A stretch of 64,000 nucleotides of DNA. Source: Clostridium kluyveri. Its GTDB lineage: Bacteria; Bacillota; Clostridia; Clostridiales; Clostridiaceae. Below, in pieces: positions 1 to 7,421 of the stretch. How positions within the stretch are numbered: position 1 is the stretch's first letter; each line of letters starts with the position of its first letter. The notes below the pieces were generated by a model. That model had not been told where the DNA came from. It saw nothing but the letters and a program-made list of their open reading frames with translations, and made no database searches. The DNA is taken from contig NZ_CP018335.1 in NCBI RefSeq assembly GCF_001902295.1, positions 806,001-870,000 of the forward strand. The letters are read 5' to 3'. The translations under genes and the position numbers were made by a program.

Positions 1-998
1 TTGAAAGATCACTAAAATTTGGCCCTCACAATATACCTCTTATGGGTTCAGGAGATTGGAATGATGGCATGAGTACTGTTGGGAATAAGGGCCAAGGTGA
101 AAGTGTATGGTTGGGATGGTTTTTATATAGTATATTGGATAAATTTCAGTCCATATGTAAATTTAAGAGAGATGATAAGCGTTCAGATGAATATTTAAAG
201 CTGAAAGAGTTTATAAGAGAAAATATAGAAACAAATGCATGGGATGGAAGTTGGTATAGAAGGGCATATTTTGATAATGGAACCCCTCTTGGATCCGTTG
301 AAAATGATGAGTGTCAGATTGATGCAATTTCACAATCCTGGGCAGTTATATCAGGCGCTGCTAAGGAATCAAGGGCCAGAGAGGCTGTAGATGCTCTGGA
401 AAGAAATCTTATAAGAGAAGATAAGGGAGTTATGCTTCTACTTACTCCAGCTTTTGATAAATCTGCTTTGGAACCTGGATATATTAAGGGATATATACCT
501 GGAGTTAGAGAAAATGGAGGGCAATATACCCATGCTGCTATATGGTCCGTTTTGGCACTTGCTAAGATATGTCATAATGATAGAGCGTATAAAGCCTTTT
601 CCATGATAAATCCTATAAATCACACTAAAACCTATTTGAATTGTGAGATTTATAAGGTGGAACCTTATGTAATGGCGGCAGATGTATATGCAGTGGATTC
701 TCATGTGGGAAGAGGAGGCTGGAGCTGGTATACAGGTGCTGCGGGATGGATGTATAGAACTGGCATAGAGACAATTCTGGGGTTGAAGTTCAATGAAAAT
801 TATGGATTTACAATTTCCCCTTGTATACCAACTAGCTGGAAAGGATATACTATAAAATATACTAGAGGACAATGCATATATAATATAAAGGTAGAAAGAA
901 ATTCTGAGGTAGGAATATGGCTTGATGGCAATATCATTCACAATAAGGTTGTCCCCTTTCTAAATGGAGGAGAACATGAAGTAAAAGTAAATATATAA
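1..998 (+). CDS. GH94-family glucan synthase/phosphorylase, C-terminal part (5' truncated by window)
   Basis: The reading frame is already open at the window start, so this is only the last 330 or so residues of a larger protein. The segment near residue 15 with GDWNDGM, followed by GESVWLGWF, is the catalytic-acid region of glycoside hydrolase family 94 (cellobiose/cellodextrin phosphorylases and the C-terminal module of NdvB-type cyclic beta-1,2-glucan synthases). Further on, GRGGWSWYTGAAGWMYR is another GH94 hallmark. Family knowledge: these enzymes phosphorolyse beta-glucosidic bonds, and in NdvB-like proteins the module controls chain length. The preceding PHNIPLMG context fits the long NdvB type, but the N-terminal domains are outside the window, so phosphorylase versus synthase cannot be decided. 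A terminator hairpin follows directly. Confidence 0.85.
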   Translation, partial: ERSLKFGPHNIPLMGSGDWNDGMSTVGNKGQGESVWLGWFLYSILDKFQSICKFKRDDKRSDEYLKLKEFIRENIETNAWDGSWYRRAYFDNGTPLGSVENDECQIDAISQSWAVISGAAKESRAREAVDALERNLIREDKGVMLLLTPAFDKSALEPGYIKGYIPGVRENGGQYTHAAIWSVLALAKICHNDRAYKAFSMINPINHTKTYLNCEIYKVEPYVMAADVYAVDSHVGRGGWSWYTGAAGWMYRTGIETILGLKFNENYGFTISPCIPTSWKGYTIKYTRGQCIYNIKVERNSEVGIWLDGNIIHNKVVPFLNGGEHEVKVNI

Positions 999-1001
999 TG
1001 T

Positions 1002-1040
1002 AATTATACCTCCTAAATTTATTTGGGAGGTTATAATTTT
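1002..1040 (+). terminator. Rho-independent terminator after the GH94 gene
   Basis: An inverted repeat (ATTATACCTCC / GGGAGGTTATAAT) with a loop of about 10 nt is followed by a short T-run. It starts 4 nt after the stop codon. Confidence 0.75.
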
Positions 1041-1188
1041 AAATAATCTAACAATTGGGGATATGTACTATATAATATAGTATGGTATAAATTAACATAG
1101 CAATTTTCAAATGTTTATAGTACAATATATGATGATATTTAGTGAAATTTGAATCTTTTGGGATTTAGGTGATACAGTGCCAGTAATA

Positions 1189-1217
1189 CCCTATGATTGT
1201 GTATCATAGGGATTTTT
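1189..1217 (+). terminator. Hairpin with T-run in the trpS leader (possible attenuator)
   Basis: A 9-bp perfect stem (CCCTATGAT / ATCATAGGG) with a 5-nt loop is followed by ATTTTT and ends about 40 nt before the trpS start. The upstream gene already has its own terminator near 1002-1040, so this hairpin probably lies in the trpS leader and could attenuate it. No T-box core (the AGGGTGGNACCGCG type) is visible, so the signal it would sense is unknown. The rest of the 999-1255 gap shows only AT-rich sequence. Confidence 0.5.
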
Positions 1218-1255
1218 CATACATTAGATGTTGAAACATGGAGGTAATGGAAATT

Positions 1256-2287
1256 ATGGAAGAGAAAAAAAAAGTGATATTTAGCGGAATTCAGCCTTCG
1301 GGAAATTTAACTATAGGCAATTATTTAGGGGCCTTGAAAAATTGGGTAAAGCTTCAGGAGGAATATGATTGTTATTTTTGTGTAGTAGATTTACATGCAA
1401 TAACCGTAAAACAAGAACCAAAGGACTTAAGGAGGAGAACTCTTGAAGTATTAGCCATATATCTGGCAGCAGGGATAAATCCAGATAAAAATACCATATT
1501 TATTCAATCTCACGTACCAACACATAGTGAAGCGGCTTGGATCTTGAATTGTTTTACTTATGTAGGGGAACTTGAAAGAATGACCCAGTATAAGAGTAAA
1601 TCTCAAAACTCTGGGGAAGGAGAATCTGTACGTGCAGGACTTCTTAATTATCCTGTGTTAATGGCTGCAGATATTCTGCTTTATAATACAGATCTTGTTC
1701 CAGTGGGAAAGGATCAAACGCAGCATATTGAGCTTACAAGAGATATAGCGGAAAGATTCAACAATCTTTATAGTCCTACATTTAATATACCAGAGGGATA
1801 TATACCAGAAGATGGCGCGAAAATAATGGATTTACAAAATCCTACAAAAAAAATGTCTAAATCCTCGGATAATCCAAATAGCTATATATTAATTATGGAT
1901 AGCCCTGAAATTGTAAGAAAAAAAATTAATAGATGTGTTACAGATAGTATTGGAAAAGTAAGATACAGTGATGATCAGCCTGGAATAAAAAATCTTATAA
2001 CCATATTAAGTGCGATAACTGGAATAACTCATGAAGAAATAGAGAAAAAATATGAGGGAAAAGGATATGCACAGTTTAAAAGTGATACCGCAGAAGCTAT
2101 AATAAACGAACTTAGACCTCTTCAAGAAAAGGTAAATAATTTGCTTAAAGATAAAAAGTATTTGGAGGATATATATAAAAGAGGAGCAGAAAAAGCATAC
2201 TATGTATCCAGTAAAATATTGAGAAAGATGCAAAAGAAAATAGGGTGTATACCTGTACCTGTATCGAAATCAAGTGATTCTTATTGA
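1256..2287 (+). CDS. trpS: Tryptophan--tRNA ligase
   Basis: Class I aminoacyl-tRNA synthetase that charges tRNA-Trp with tryptophan in the cytoplasm. The HIGH-equivalent TIGN lies near residue 19 in the SGIQPSGNLTIGNYLGAL segment, and KMSKS near residue 200. The length of about 343 aa is normal for bacterial TrpRS. Three in-frame ATGs occur at 1238, 1247 and 1256. GGAGG at 1240-1244 overlaps or abuts the first two, so 1256 is chosen. The conserved core ends at about KKIGCIP. The last 7 or so residues and the stop codon are read from an interspersed repeat that begins at about 2268, so the C-terminal tail has been replaced without touching the catalytic domain. No terminator of the usual kind follows. 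Confidence 0.95.
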   Translation: MEEKKKVIFSGIQPSGNLTIGNYLGALKNWVKLQEEYDCYFCVVDLHAITVKQEPKDLRRRTLEVLAIYLAAGINPDKNTIFIQSHVPTHSEAAWILNCFTYVGELERMTQYKSKSQNSGEGESVRAGLLNYPVLMAADILLYNTDLVPVGKDQTQHIELTRDIAERFNNLYSPTFNIPEGYIPEDGAKIMDLQNPTKKMSKSSDNPNSYILIMDSPEIVRKKINRCVTDSIGKVRYSDDQPGIKNLITILSAITGITHEEIEKKYEGKGYAQFKSDTAEAIINELRPLQEKVNNLLKDKKYLEDIYKRGAEKAYYVSSKILRKMQKKIGCIPVPVSKSSDSY

Positions 2288-2341
2288 TAGTATTCTTAGT
2301 GTTTTTAGCACTTAGAATACGTAGTAGTGTTATCCCATTTA
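2268..2341 (-). repeat. Interspersed structured repeat, copy D (short variant) overlapping the trpS 3' end
   Basis: Read on the minus strand this copy ends in AATAAGAATCACTTGATT, the same terminal motif as the copies at 7251-7385, 35051-35188 and 37248-37414. Its central part (GTATTCTAAGTGCTAAA..., then AATACTATCAATAAG) matches the insert specific to the 37248 copy (GTATTCCAAGTGCTAAA..., AATACTATTAATAAG). It lacks the CTCCACCTGAACC hairpin arm. An imperfect hairpin (GTATTCTTAGTG / CACTTAGAATAC type) is visible on the plus strand. It supplies the trpS stop codon. Confidence 0.6.
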
Positions 2342-2482
2342 ATGCTGACCTTCGAATAAATGTGCTTGTTTTGAATATTGACATATATAAAGGAATAGCA
2401 TACTATAAAAATACAAAAAATATTTTTAATTGACAGTTAGTTAAGAGTATATTTAAAAATAGTTTGAAAAGAGGTGTATATA

Positions 2483-2725
2483 GTGAGTTTTCTTTCAAGA
2501 TCATCAAGAAAAAGAAAATATGCAAATAATCACCAGGGAAGTAGACACTATAAAAGAGAGGGTTTTTTTAGTCGTATATTCAGGATGTTTGGTTCATATT
2601 CTAATTCACATAGAAGATATAAAAAATATCATTCGTATAGTCCAGATGAAAGATACCATTATGATGAAAGAAGGTATCCACCTAGAGAATATCGTAGGAA
2701 AAGATATAAAAGCTCGTGGTCTTAA
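2483..2725 (+). CDS. Small Arg/Tyr-rich basic protein, unknown function
   Basis: I do not recognise a family. The product is about 80 aa, extremely basic and rich in Arg, Lys, Tyr, Ser and His (runs such as RRYKKYH and YRRKRYK), with one hydrophobic patch near residue 30. It has no signal peptide and looks largely disordered. The GTG at 2483 is preferred over the upstream GTG at 2474, because GAGGTG at 2471-2476 then sits 6 nt upstream as a ribosome binding site. The stop codon overlaps the start of the kinase-like gene by about 10 nt, which suggests translational coupling. The many Ser/Tyr residues next to a kinase make it a possible substrate or nucleic-acid-binding partner, but this is inference only. 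Confidence 0.5.
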   Translation: MSFLSRSSRKRKYANNHQGSRHYKREGFFSRIFRMFGSYSNSHRRYKKYHSYSPDERYHYDERRYPPREYRRKRYKSSWS

Positions 2726-3447
2726 TTCCTATTTTTAGAAAAAGAATATACCCACCAGATTATTTGGTTGATAAATACAAAATTATAAAGTTAATAGGTG
2801 AAGGACGGTTTGGTATATGCTACTTAGTTCATGCACAGGACAGAACGTATATATTTAAACAAATTAAGCCTAAAATTATGAAAAAATATAAAAATAAAAT
2901 TATATTTGAACAACAAATACTTTCAGATATTGATTATCCTTTGATCCCCAAAATAATTGATGTAATAAATAGAGATAATATATATGGATATATTTTAGAA
3001 TATAAAAAAGGCAGTACATTGGAACAGATGATTTTCGGAGATAATCACCAATTTAAATCCTTTGAGATTTATACCATAGCAAGTAAGCTAATAAAAATAA
3101 TAAAATATCTTCATAAAAAAAATATTGTGCATAGAGATATAAGATTGCCTAATGTAATTGTTAATCAAAAAGATGTTTATCTTATCGATTTTGGACTTGC
3201 AAGACCCATAGATAACAAAAAGTATGTATACTGTGAGGATTTTTCATATTTAGGGCATTTACTTATTCATCTATACTATTCTTCTTTTAAGAAAACTAGC
3301 AGAAAATCAAGGCCATGGTATAATGAACTTGGATTATCATCGGAAGAATTAAATTTTTTAAAAAAGCTGCTGGGATTAAATGATGTTTATAAAAATATCT
3401 TTAACCTAGAAGAAGATTTTTTCAAATTGAAGATAACTCAATTATAA
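2716..3447 (+). CDS. Small protein-kinase-fold protein (Hanks-type Ser/Thr kinase-like)
   Basis: A single compact kinase domain fills the 243 aa. The motifs are the glycine loop GEGRFG (28-33), ATP-anchoring Lys48 (in IFKQIK), the catalytic loop HRD (139-141) with Asn146, and DFG (158-160). The catalytic loop reads HRDIRLPN, with Arg where Ser/Thr kinases usually carry Lys. There is no transmembrane segment, PASTA repeat or obvious APE motif, so it is not the usual PrkC/StkP receptor kinase and should be cytosolic. The GTG start lies inside the 3' end of the preceding basic-peptide gene with no clear Shine-Dalgarno sequence of its own, so it is probably translated by coupling. A long inverted repeat follows the gene. 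Kinase fold is secure; activity and substrate are unknown. Confidence 0.8.
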   Translation: MVLIPIFRKRIYPPDYLVDKYKIIKLIGEGRFGICYLVHAQDRTYIFKQIKPKIMKKYKNKIIFEQQILSDIDYPLIPKIIDVINRDNIYGYILEYKKGSTLEQMIFGDNHQFKSFEIYTIASKLIKIIKYLHKKNIVHRDIRLPNVIVNQKDVYLIDFGLARPIDNKKYVYCEDFSYLGHLLIHLYYSSFKKTSRKSRPWYNELGLSSEELNFLKKLLGLNDVYKNIFNLEEDFFKLKITQL

Positions 3448-3466
3448 TATCTTGGTGGGTAAAAAT

Positions 3467-3548
3467 AAGTAGAAGATCAACTATCGAGTATGAAACAAGT
3501 TTCCTGATGAAATGATATTTGTCAATTTGTGGTTTTGATCTTCTACTT
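3467..3548. terminator. Perfect 14-bp inverted repeat between convergent genes
   Basis: AAGTAGAAGATCAA at 3467-3480 is exactly complementary to 3535-3548, with T-runs on the outer side on both strands. It lies between the kinase-like gene (plus) and the radical SAM gene (minus). A bidirectional terminator is likely, but the 54-nt loop is long for one and contains its own small hairpin (GAAAC / GTTTC). Confidence 0.55.
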
Positions 3549-3580
3549 TTCTTACGATTACCTTTTTATAATTATTATGT

Positions 3581-4969
3581 TTAACCTTTTGACATGTTAT
3601 AGTTACCGTTATTATTAAAATCTTCTTTAAATGCTTGCTCTGCAGCAGGCTTAAATTCTTCAGACAGCTTATCCAATTTTTCCATAAATTCTTTATCCTT
3701 AATCATCAATTCTGCACTAGGATGAGTAGCATAAGCACCTGTTTCCTTTACAATATCCCGAATGTGCTGAGGATTATCAATCATAGGGCATGGCATTAAT
3801 AAATTTTTGTTATAGGGCTGTCTGTTTCTCAAGTTCTTAAAATAAGGTGATTTAAATGCCTCCATGAGGGGCTTGTTTTTAACATTTGTTGTAGCAAAGT
3901 GAGAAAATATACATGGTTCCACATCTTCTTTTGAGTTTATATGACAATAGTATTTACCGGATATGCATCCTCCTACGTATGGAGCATCATTAAAAAAGTC
4001 AATTGTAAATATTTTCTTTGTAGTTCTGATTTTCCTACTTCTTCTCCCAAGTTCTATTCTCTCTTTTGGAGAAAGCATATAATCCATTTCTTCCACTGGA
4101 TTGTCACCTACAGGCATAAACATAAAATACCAGATCATTTTGCAGCCCTTATCGATAAGCATATCTATAAACTTTTCAGAAGTGACAACGTCAACATTTC
4201 TATTAGATGTAGCTGAGGAGGCTCCAAAAAGTATTCCTCTTTCATTTAACATTTCCATACCTTTTATAACAGAATTAAAAATACCATCTCCTCGCCTTGA
4301 GTCCGTTTCTTTTTGCCATCCTTCAATGGACAACATCGGCATTACATTGCCTAGTTCAGCCAATTTGTCAGCTAATTTTTCATTGAATAGAGTACCGTTG
4401 GTAAATGGTGTGAAATATATGTCATTATATCTTTTATAAATATCCAACATGTATTCGTTAAAGAAAGGTTCTCCACCTAAAATAATTATATAGTATATAC
4501 CTGCATCTCTGGCCTCCTTAATAAGTCTATCTACTTCTTCATAAGGAATATCATCTTTTTTACTATAATTTGCAGCATAACATCCAGTGCATCTTAGATT
4601 GCATCTCATTGAGGGACTAATAAGTAGTACGAATGGGATCTTTGTATCATTTTTTGTACCTATTTTATCTCTTTTAGCAACTCCATACCATATAGCATTG
4701 CCAATAAAATTGGAATAAAATTTTTTCAAGCAATTTTTATTTGTATTTTTTAATATATTTTCAATATACCCTTTTACCGATGGCATGTCATTGTAGTATT
4801 TTTTTATACTTACAATTTTACTCTTTGTGAATTCATCTCTGCTTGCCTTTTCGGCGATTTCAAACAATTTGTTCACATTTTTTTCTGGATTTTTATCGAT
4901 TATTTGAAATCCAGTTTTTATTATAGTTTCTTTTAATTTTCTTCTTAAATTGTCTAAATTAAGTTCCAT
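3581..4969 (-). CDS. Radical SAM protein with SPASM-like C-terminal region
   Basis: The CxxxCxxC cluster motif (Cys123, Cys127, Cys130 in CNLRCTGC) binds the [4Fe-4S] cluster that cleaves S-adenosylmethionine. GGEP about 40 residues later is the SAM-contact motif. The C-terminal part has further cysteines (GGCISGKYYC, EPCIFSH, MPCPM) typical of SPASM auxiliary-cluster domains. The N-terminal 110 residues are a helical extension. Length is 462 aa. The start is supported by AAGGAGG 8-9 nt upstream. There is no adjacent peptide substrate or transporter, so it is not clearly a RiPP maturase. The reaction cannot be assigned from the sequence; cofactor or lipid modification are alternatives. Confidence 0.8.
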   Translation of the reverse strand: MELNLDNLRRKLKETIIKTGFQIIDKNPEKNVNKLFEIAEKASRDEFTKSKIVSIKKYYNDMPSVKGYIENILKNTNKNCLKKFYSNFIGNAIWYGVAKRDKIGTKNDTKIPFVLLISPSMRCNLRCTGCYAANYSKKDDIPYEEVDRLIKEARDAGIYYIIILGGEPFFNEYMLDIYKRYNDIYFTPFTNGTLFNEKLADKLAELGNVMPMLSIEGWQKETDSRRGDGIFNSVIKGMEMLNERGILFGASSATSNRNVDVVTSEKFIDMLIDKGCKMIWYFMFMPVGDNPVEEMDYMLSPKERIELGRRSRKIRTTKKIFTIDFFNDAPYVGGCISGKYYCHINSKEDVEPCIFSHFATTNVKNKPLMEAFKSPYFKNLRNRQPYNKNLLMPCPMIDNPQHIRDIVKETGAYATHPSAELMIKDKEFMEKLDKLSEEFKPAAEQAFKEDFNNNGNYNMSKG

Positions 4970-5740
4970 ATAAAAATTCCTCCTTATAATTAAGTTATTC
5001 CTTAAATTTATCTCTTTTTTACGGAAAATTTATAATTTTTTAATATGAGTACTTTTATGTATAGATTTTAAGAAATATTCTATTAAATAAAGAAATAAAT
5101 AAAGTCCAAAGGTGCATTCTTATTTATTTTGAATAGAATGTTTTAATTTATACAATAAATAATCAGGATGCTTGAATTAAAAGAGTTGTGACATAATAAT
5201 TTTATTTAAGTATTATCATGTCAGAGCTTATCTAAATAAATTATCAATAAGGCTTAATATAGTGGTTTCATAGAAAATAGGTAGAAAAAAGTGTTTGTTT
5301 TAGTTAACTGTACTTGAATCTAATAATCATTTGATAAATACAATTAATGCTGACATAGTTTTCTAAGATACATAGGTGTAAACCTTTAAGATTTAAAACT
5401 GTTTTAGTATTCTGTTAGGGTAAATATATCCTATTTTATCATCTCCCTTGTCTAATATTCAGGATATAATTACTTTCTGTAATAAGATTATTATAAACCT
5501 ATATATATGTGGTTATCAACTTTTTTTATGTGAAGCATATCGCTTATAACAGCTCCATAGCATGAGAATATGTATTGTATTTAAGTGTTTTGGGAAAGTT
5601 AATATAATAATTAACATTTATATTGTTGTATTTTTTTATAAATGAAGTAAAATCAATAATGTATATTATTAATCTTAATTAAGTTTTAGTAGTATCCGCT
5701 GTTGGTCTTAAAAATTTAGAAAAATAAAAATAAATAAAAA
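4970..5740. other. Long intergenic region without a recognisable gene
   Basis: About 770 bp of very AT-rich sequence with no supportable ORF. An inverted repeat (TGACATAATAA ... TTATCATGTCA, about 5188-5223) is visible. Near 5316-5341 the segment TGAATCTAATAATCATTTGATAAA resembles the terminal motif of the interspersed repeats (TGAACCTAAGAATCATTTGATAAG), so a decayed copy may occupy about 5225-5341. No known riboswitch signature was found. Confidence 0.5.
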
Positions 5741-5771
5741 GGAGAGGTTAAGTTTGTCTAAGTTTTCTTAA
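5741..5771 (+). promoter_or_regulatory. Strong RBS plus 5-codon mini-ORF ahead of the HD gene
   Basis: GGAGAGG at 5741-5747 is followed after 6 nt by TTG at 5754, which opens the mini-ORF M-S-K-F-S-stop (5754-5771). The following HD gene is in another frame with its first start at 5783, too far from this ribosome binding site. The mini-ORF is either a short leader peptide or the original gene start cut off by a one- or two-base indel. Confidence 0.45.
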
Positions 5772-5782
5772 CCAAAATCATA

Positions 5783-6304
5783 GTGATTGAGTTAATAAAA
5801 TCAGTTTGTAAATTGAAAGAATATGTAGAAGATTATGAGGGATATAGGAAATGTATTAGTGATTTAATTCAACATGAAGATGTGATTTCTATGAAAAATT
5901 TTATACAGCATGGTGATATAACTTGTCTTCAACATAGTACCTATGTGTCCTATATGAGCTATTTGGTTTGTAAAGATTTGGGTCTTGACTACAGTTCTGC
6001 TGCCAGAGGGGGATTACTTCATGATTTTTTTCTATATGATTGGCATGTGAAAAGGTATGATAAGGGATTACATGGATTTACCCATCCCTATACAGCGCTA
6101 GAGAATGCAAACAGGATTTTTCAGTTAAATGAGGTGGAAAAAGATATTATAGTAAAACATATGTGGCCATTAACATTAAAATTACCTAAGTATAAAGAAT
6201 CTTTCATAGTGATGTTTGTAGATAAATATTGTGCATCTATGGAAATTATTAAATTTCATAGTAAAGATAATATTTACAGGCTTATGAGTAAAATTTTATC
6301 ATAA
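5783..6304 (+). CDS. HD-domain phosphohydrolase-like protein
   Basis: The product is about 173 aa. The central HD motif is GLLHDFFLYDW, preceded by a conserved His (LQHSTYVSY) and followed by HGFTHP and KHMWP, which together fit a metal-dependent HD phosphohydrolase. Such proteins cleave phosphoesters, often of nucleotides; the substrate here is unknown. The GTG at 5783 is the first start in frame but has no Shine-Dalgarno sequence close by. The good ribosome binding site at 5741 serves a TTG in another frame instead, so the annotated N-terminus may be affected by a frameshift. A terminator follows. Confidence 0.75.
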   Translation: MIELIKSVCKLKEYVEDYEGYRKCISDLIQHEDVISMKNFIQHGDITCLQHSTYVSYMSYLVCKDLGLDYSSAARGGLLHDFFLYDWHVKRYDKGLHGFTHPYTALENANRIFQLNEVEKDIIVKHMWPLTLKLPKYKESFIVMFVDKYCASMEIIKFHSKDNIYRLMSKILS

Positions 6305-6320
6305 TAATATCAATAATAAT

Positions 6321-6357
6321 TCCCCCAGCTTTTTTGGATTGGGGGATAAGCTTTTTT
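6321..6357 (+). terminator. Terminator after the HD gene
   Basis: The stem TCCCCCA / TGGGGGA with a 12-nt loop is followed a few bases later by CTTTTTT. Confidence 0.7.
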
Positions 6358-6564
6358 AGATTTAGATAAAGAAAAGTATTTTTATAGTAAATTCAACTTG
6401 AATTCGAAAATCACTTAATGGAAAGATTAATATTGCAAAGTAAGCAGTATGCTGATATACTAATAATTAATTATTATGATGATAAATAATTTTCATATAA
6501 CAGTAATAATATATTTTCCATAATGCTTAAGAGGATTCTAAGATAGCTTTGGGGTGAAAAAGGG

Positions 6565-7224
6565 GTGATGGAAATCAATTCTTATCTTAAGAAATATGTA
6601 TCACTGGTAAAGTTTTTAGGTGAAGCTTTAGGAGAAGATACAGAGGTTGTATTACATGATATAACAAATGTAGACAATTCAGTTGTGGCTATAAGTAATG
6701 GTCATATAAGTGGGAGAAGCATTGGGGCACCTGCTACAAATTTGGTATTAAAGATATTAAAGGACGGAAAATATAGTCATAAAGATTATATAACAAATTA
6801 TAGAGGAATATCCTCCCAGGGAAATATACTAAGATCCTCTACCTATTTTATAAAAGATAATAATAAGGAAATCATTGGAATACTCTGTATAAATATAAGT
6901 TTAGAAAGATTTAGAAAGTTAAGGGATTTTCTTAATGAATTTATACATATAAAAAATGATAGTTCAAAGGTAGAAGATGTAGAAAAGCTTGGTCAATCTG
7001 TCGAAGGAATTGCCCTGGAGAGTATGCAGGAAATCATTAAAAGTACAGGAATACCTCCAGAGAGAATGTGTCAGGAGGAAAAAATTGAAGTTGTAAAAAA
7101 ATTGAATGAAAGTGGAGTATTTTTACTTAAAGGGGCAGTAAGTGAAATTGCGGGACAATTAAAGTCCTCTGAAGCTACTATATACAGGTATTTAAATAGA
7201 ATTAAAAAGGATGTAGATTCTTAA
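6565..7224 (+). CDS. YheO/DauR-type PAS-HTH transcriptional regulator
   Basis: The product is about 219 aa. The N-terminal part (GEDTEVVLHDI, then GHISGRSIGAPATNLVL and YRGISSQGNILRSSTYFIKD) matches the YheO-like PAS sensor domain. The last 50 residues (GAVSEIAGQLKSSEATIYRYLNRI) form the helix-turn-helix of this family. The start is GTG 6565 or ATG 6568; GGGGTG near 6551 can serve either. It lies just upstream of a cysteine desulfidase-type gene, with a repeat element between them. Regulators of this family often sit next to amino-acid catabolism genes, so control of that gene is a reasonable inference. Confidence 0.85.
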   Translation: MMEINSYLKKYVSLVKFLGEALGEDTEVVLHDITNVDNSVVAISNGHISGRSIGAPATNLVLKILKDGKYSHKDYITNYRGISSQGNILRSSTYFIKDNNKEIIGILCINISLERFRKLRDFLNEFIHIKNDSSKVEDVEKLGQSVEGIALESMQEIIKSTGIPPERMCQEEKIEVVKKLNESGVFLLKGAVSEIAGQLKSSEATIYRYLNRIKKDVDS

Positions 7225-7250
7225 AAGATATATTTTATCCTAACGCTACC

Positions 7251-7385
7251 ATTGCTAATACTCCCATCTTCTTCAAAGTGGGAGGTAAGCATTGCTATGC
7301 GCCTGGATAAGTTCTTCTAAGGTTCAGATGGAGATAAGCAGTCCCTACAGCAAACTCCACCTGAACCTAAGAATCACTTGATTAG
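7251..7385 (+). repeat. Interspersed structured repeat, copy A
   Basis: About 135 bp. It contains a first hairpin (CTCCCA ... TGGGAG), a middle segment GCGCCTGGATAAGTTCTTCT, and a second hairpin (AAGGTTCAGATGGAG / CTCCACCTGAACCT) ending AAGAATCACTTGATT. Nearly the whole length aligns with copy B at 35051-35188 (opposite strand). It separates the YheO-like regulator from the desulfidase gene and ends about 35 nt before the latter's start. Confidence 0.8.
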
Positions 7386-7421
7386 GATAAGGTGAAACGA
7401 TTATGAGAGGAAAGTGTTGTT

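Noticed and set aside
1041..1237. T-box riboswitch upstream of trpS
   Set aside because: A leader terminator-like hairpin exists, but no T-box bulge sequence (TGGNACCGCG type) or specifier loop could be found.
2520..2738. Second ORF overlapping the basic peptide gene in another frame
   Set aside because: No ribosome binding site, and the overlapping frame starting at 2483 has a good one and couples to the kinase gene.
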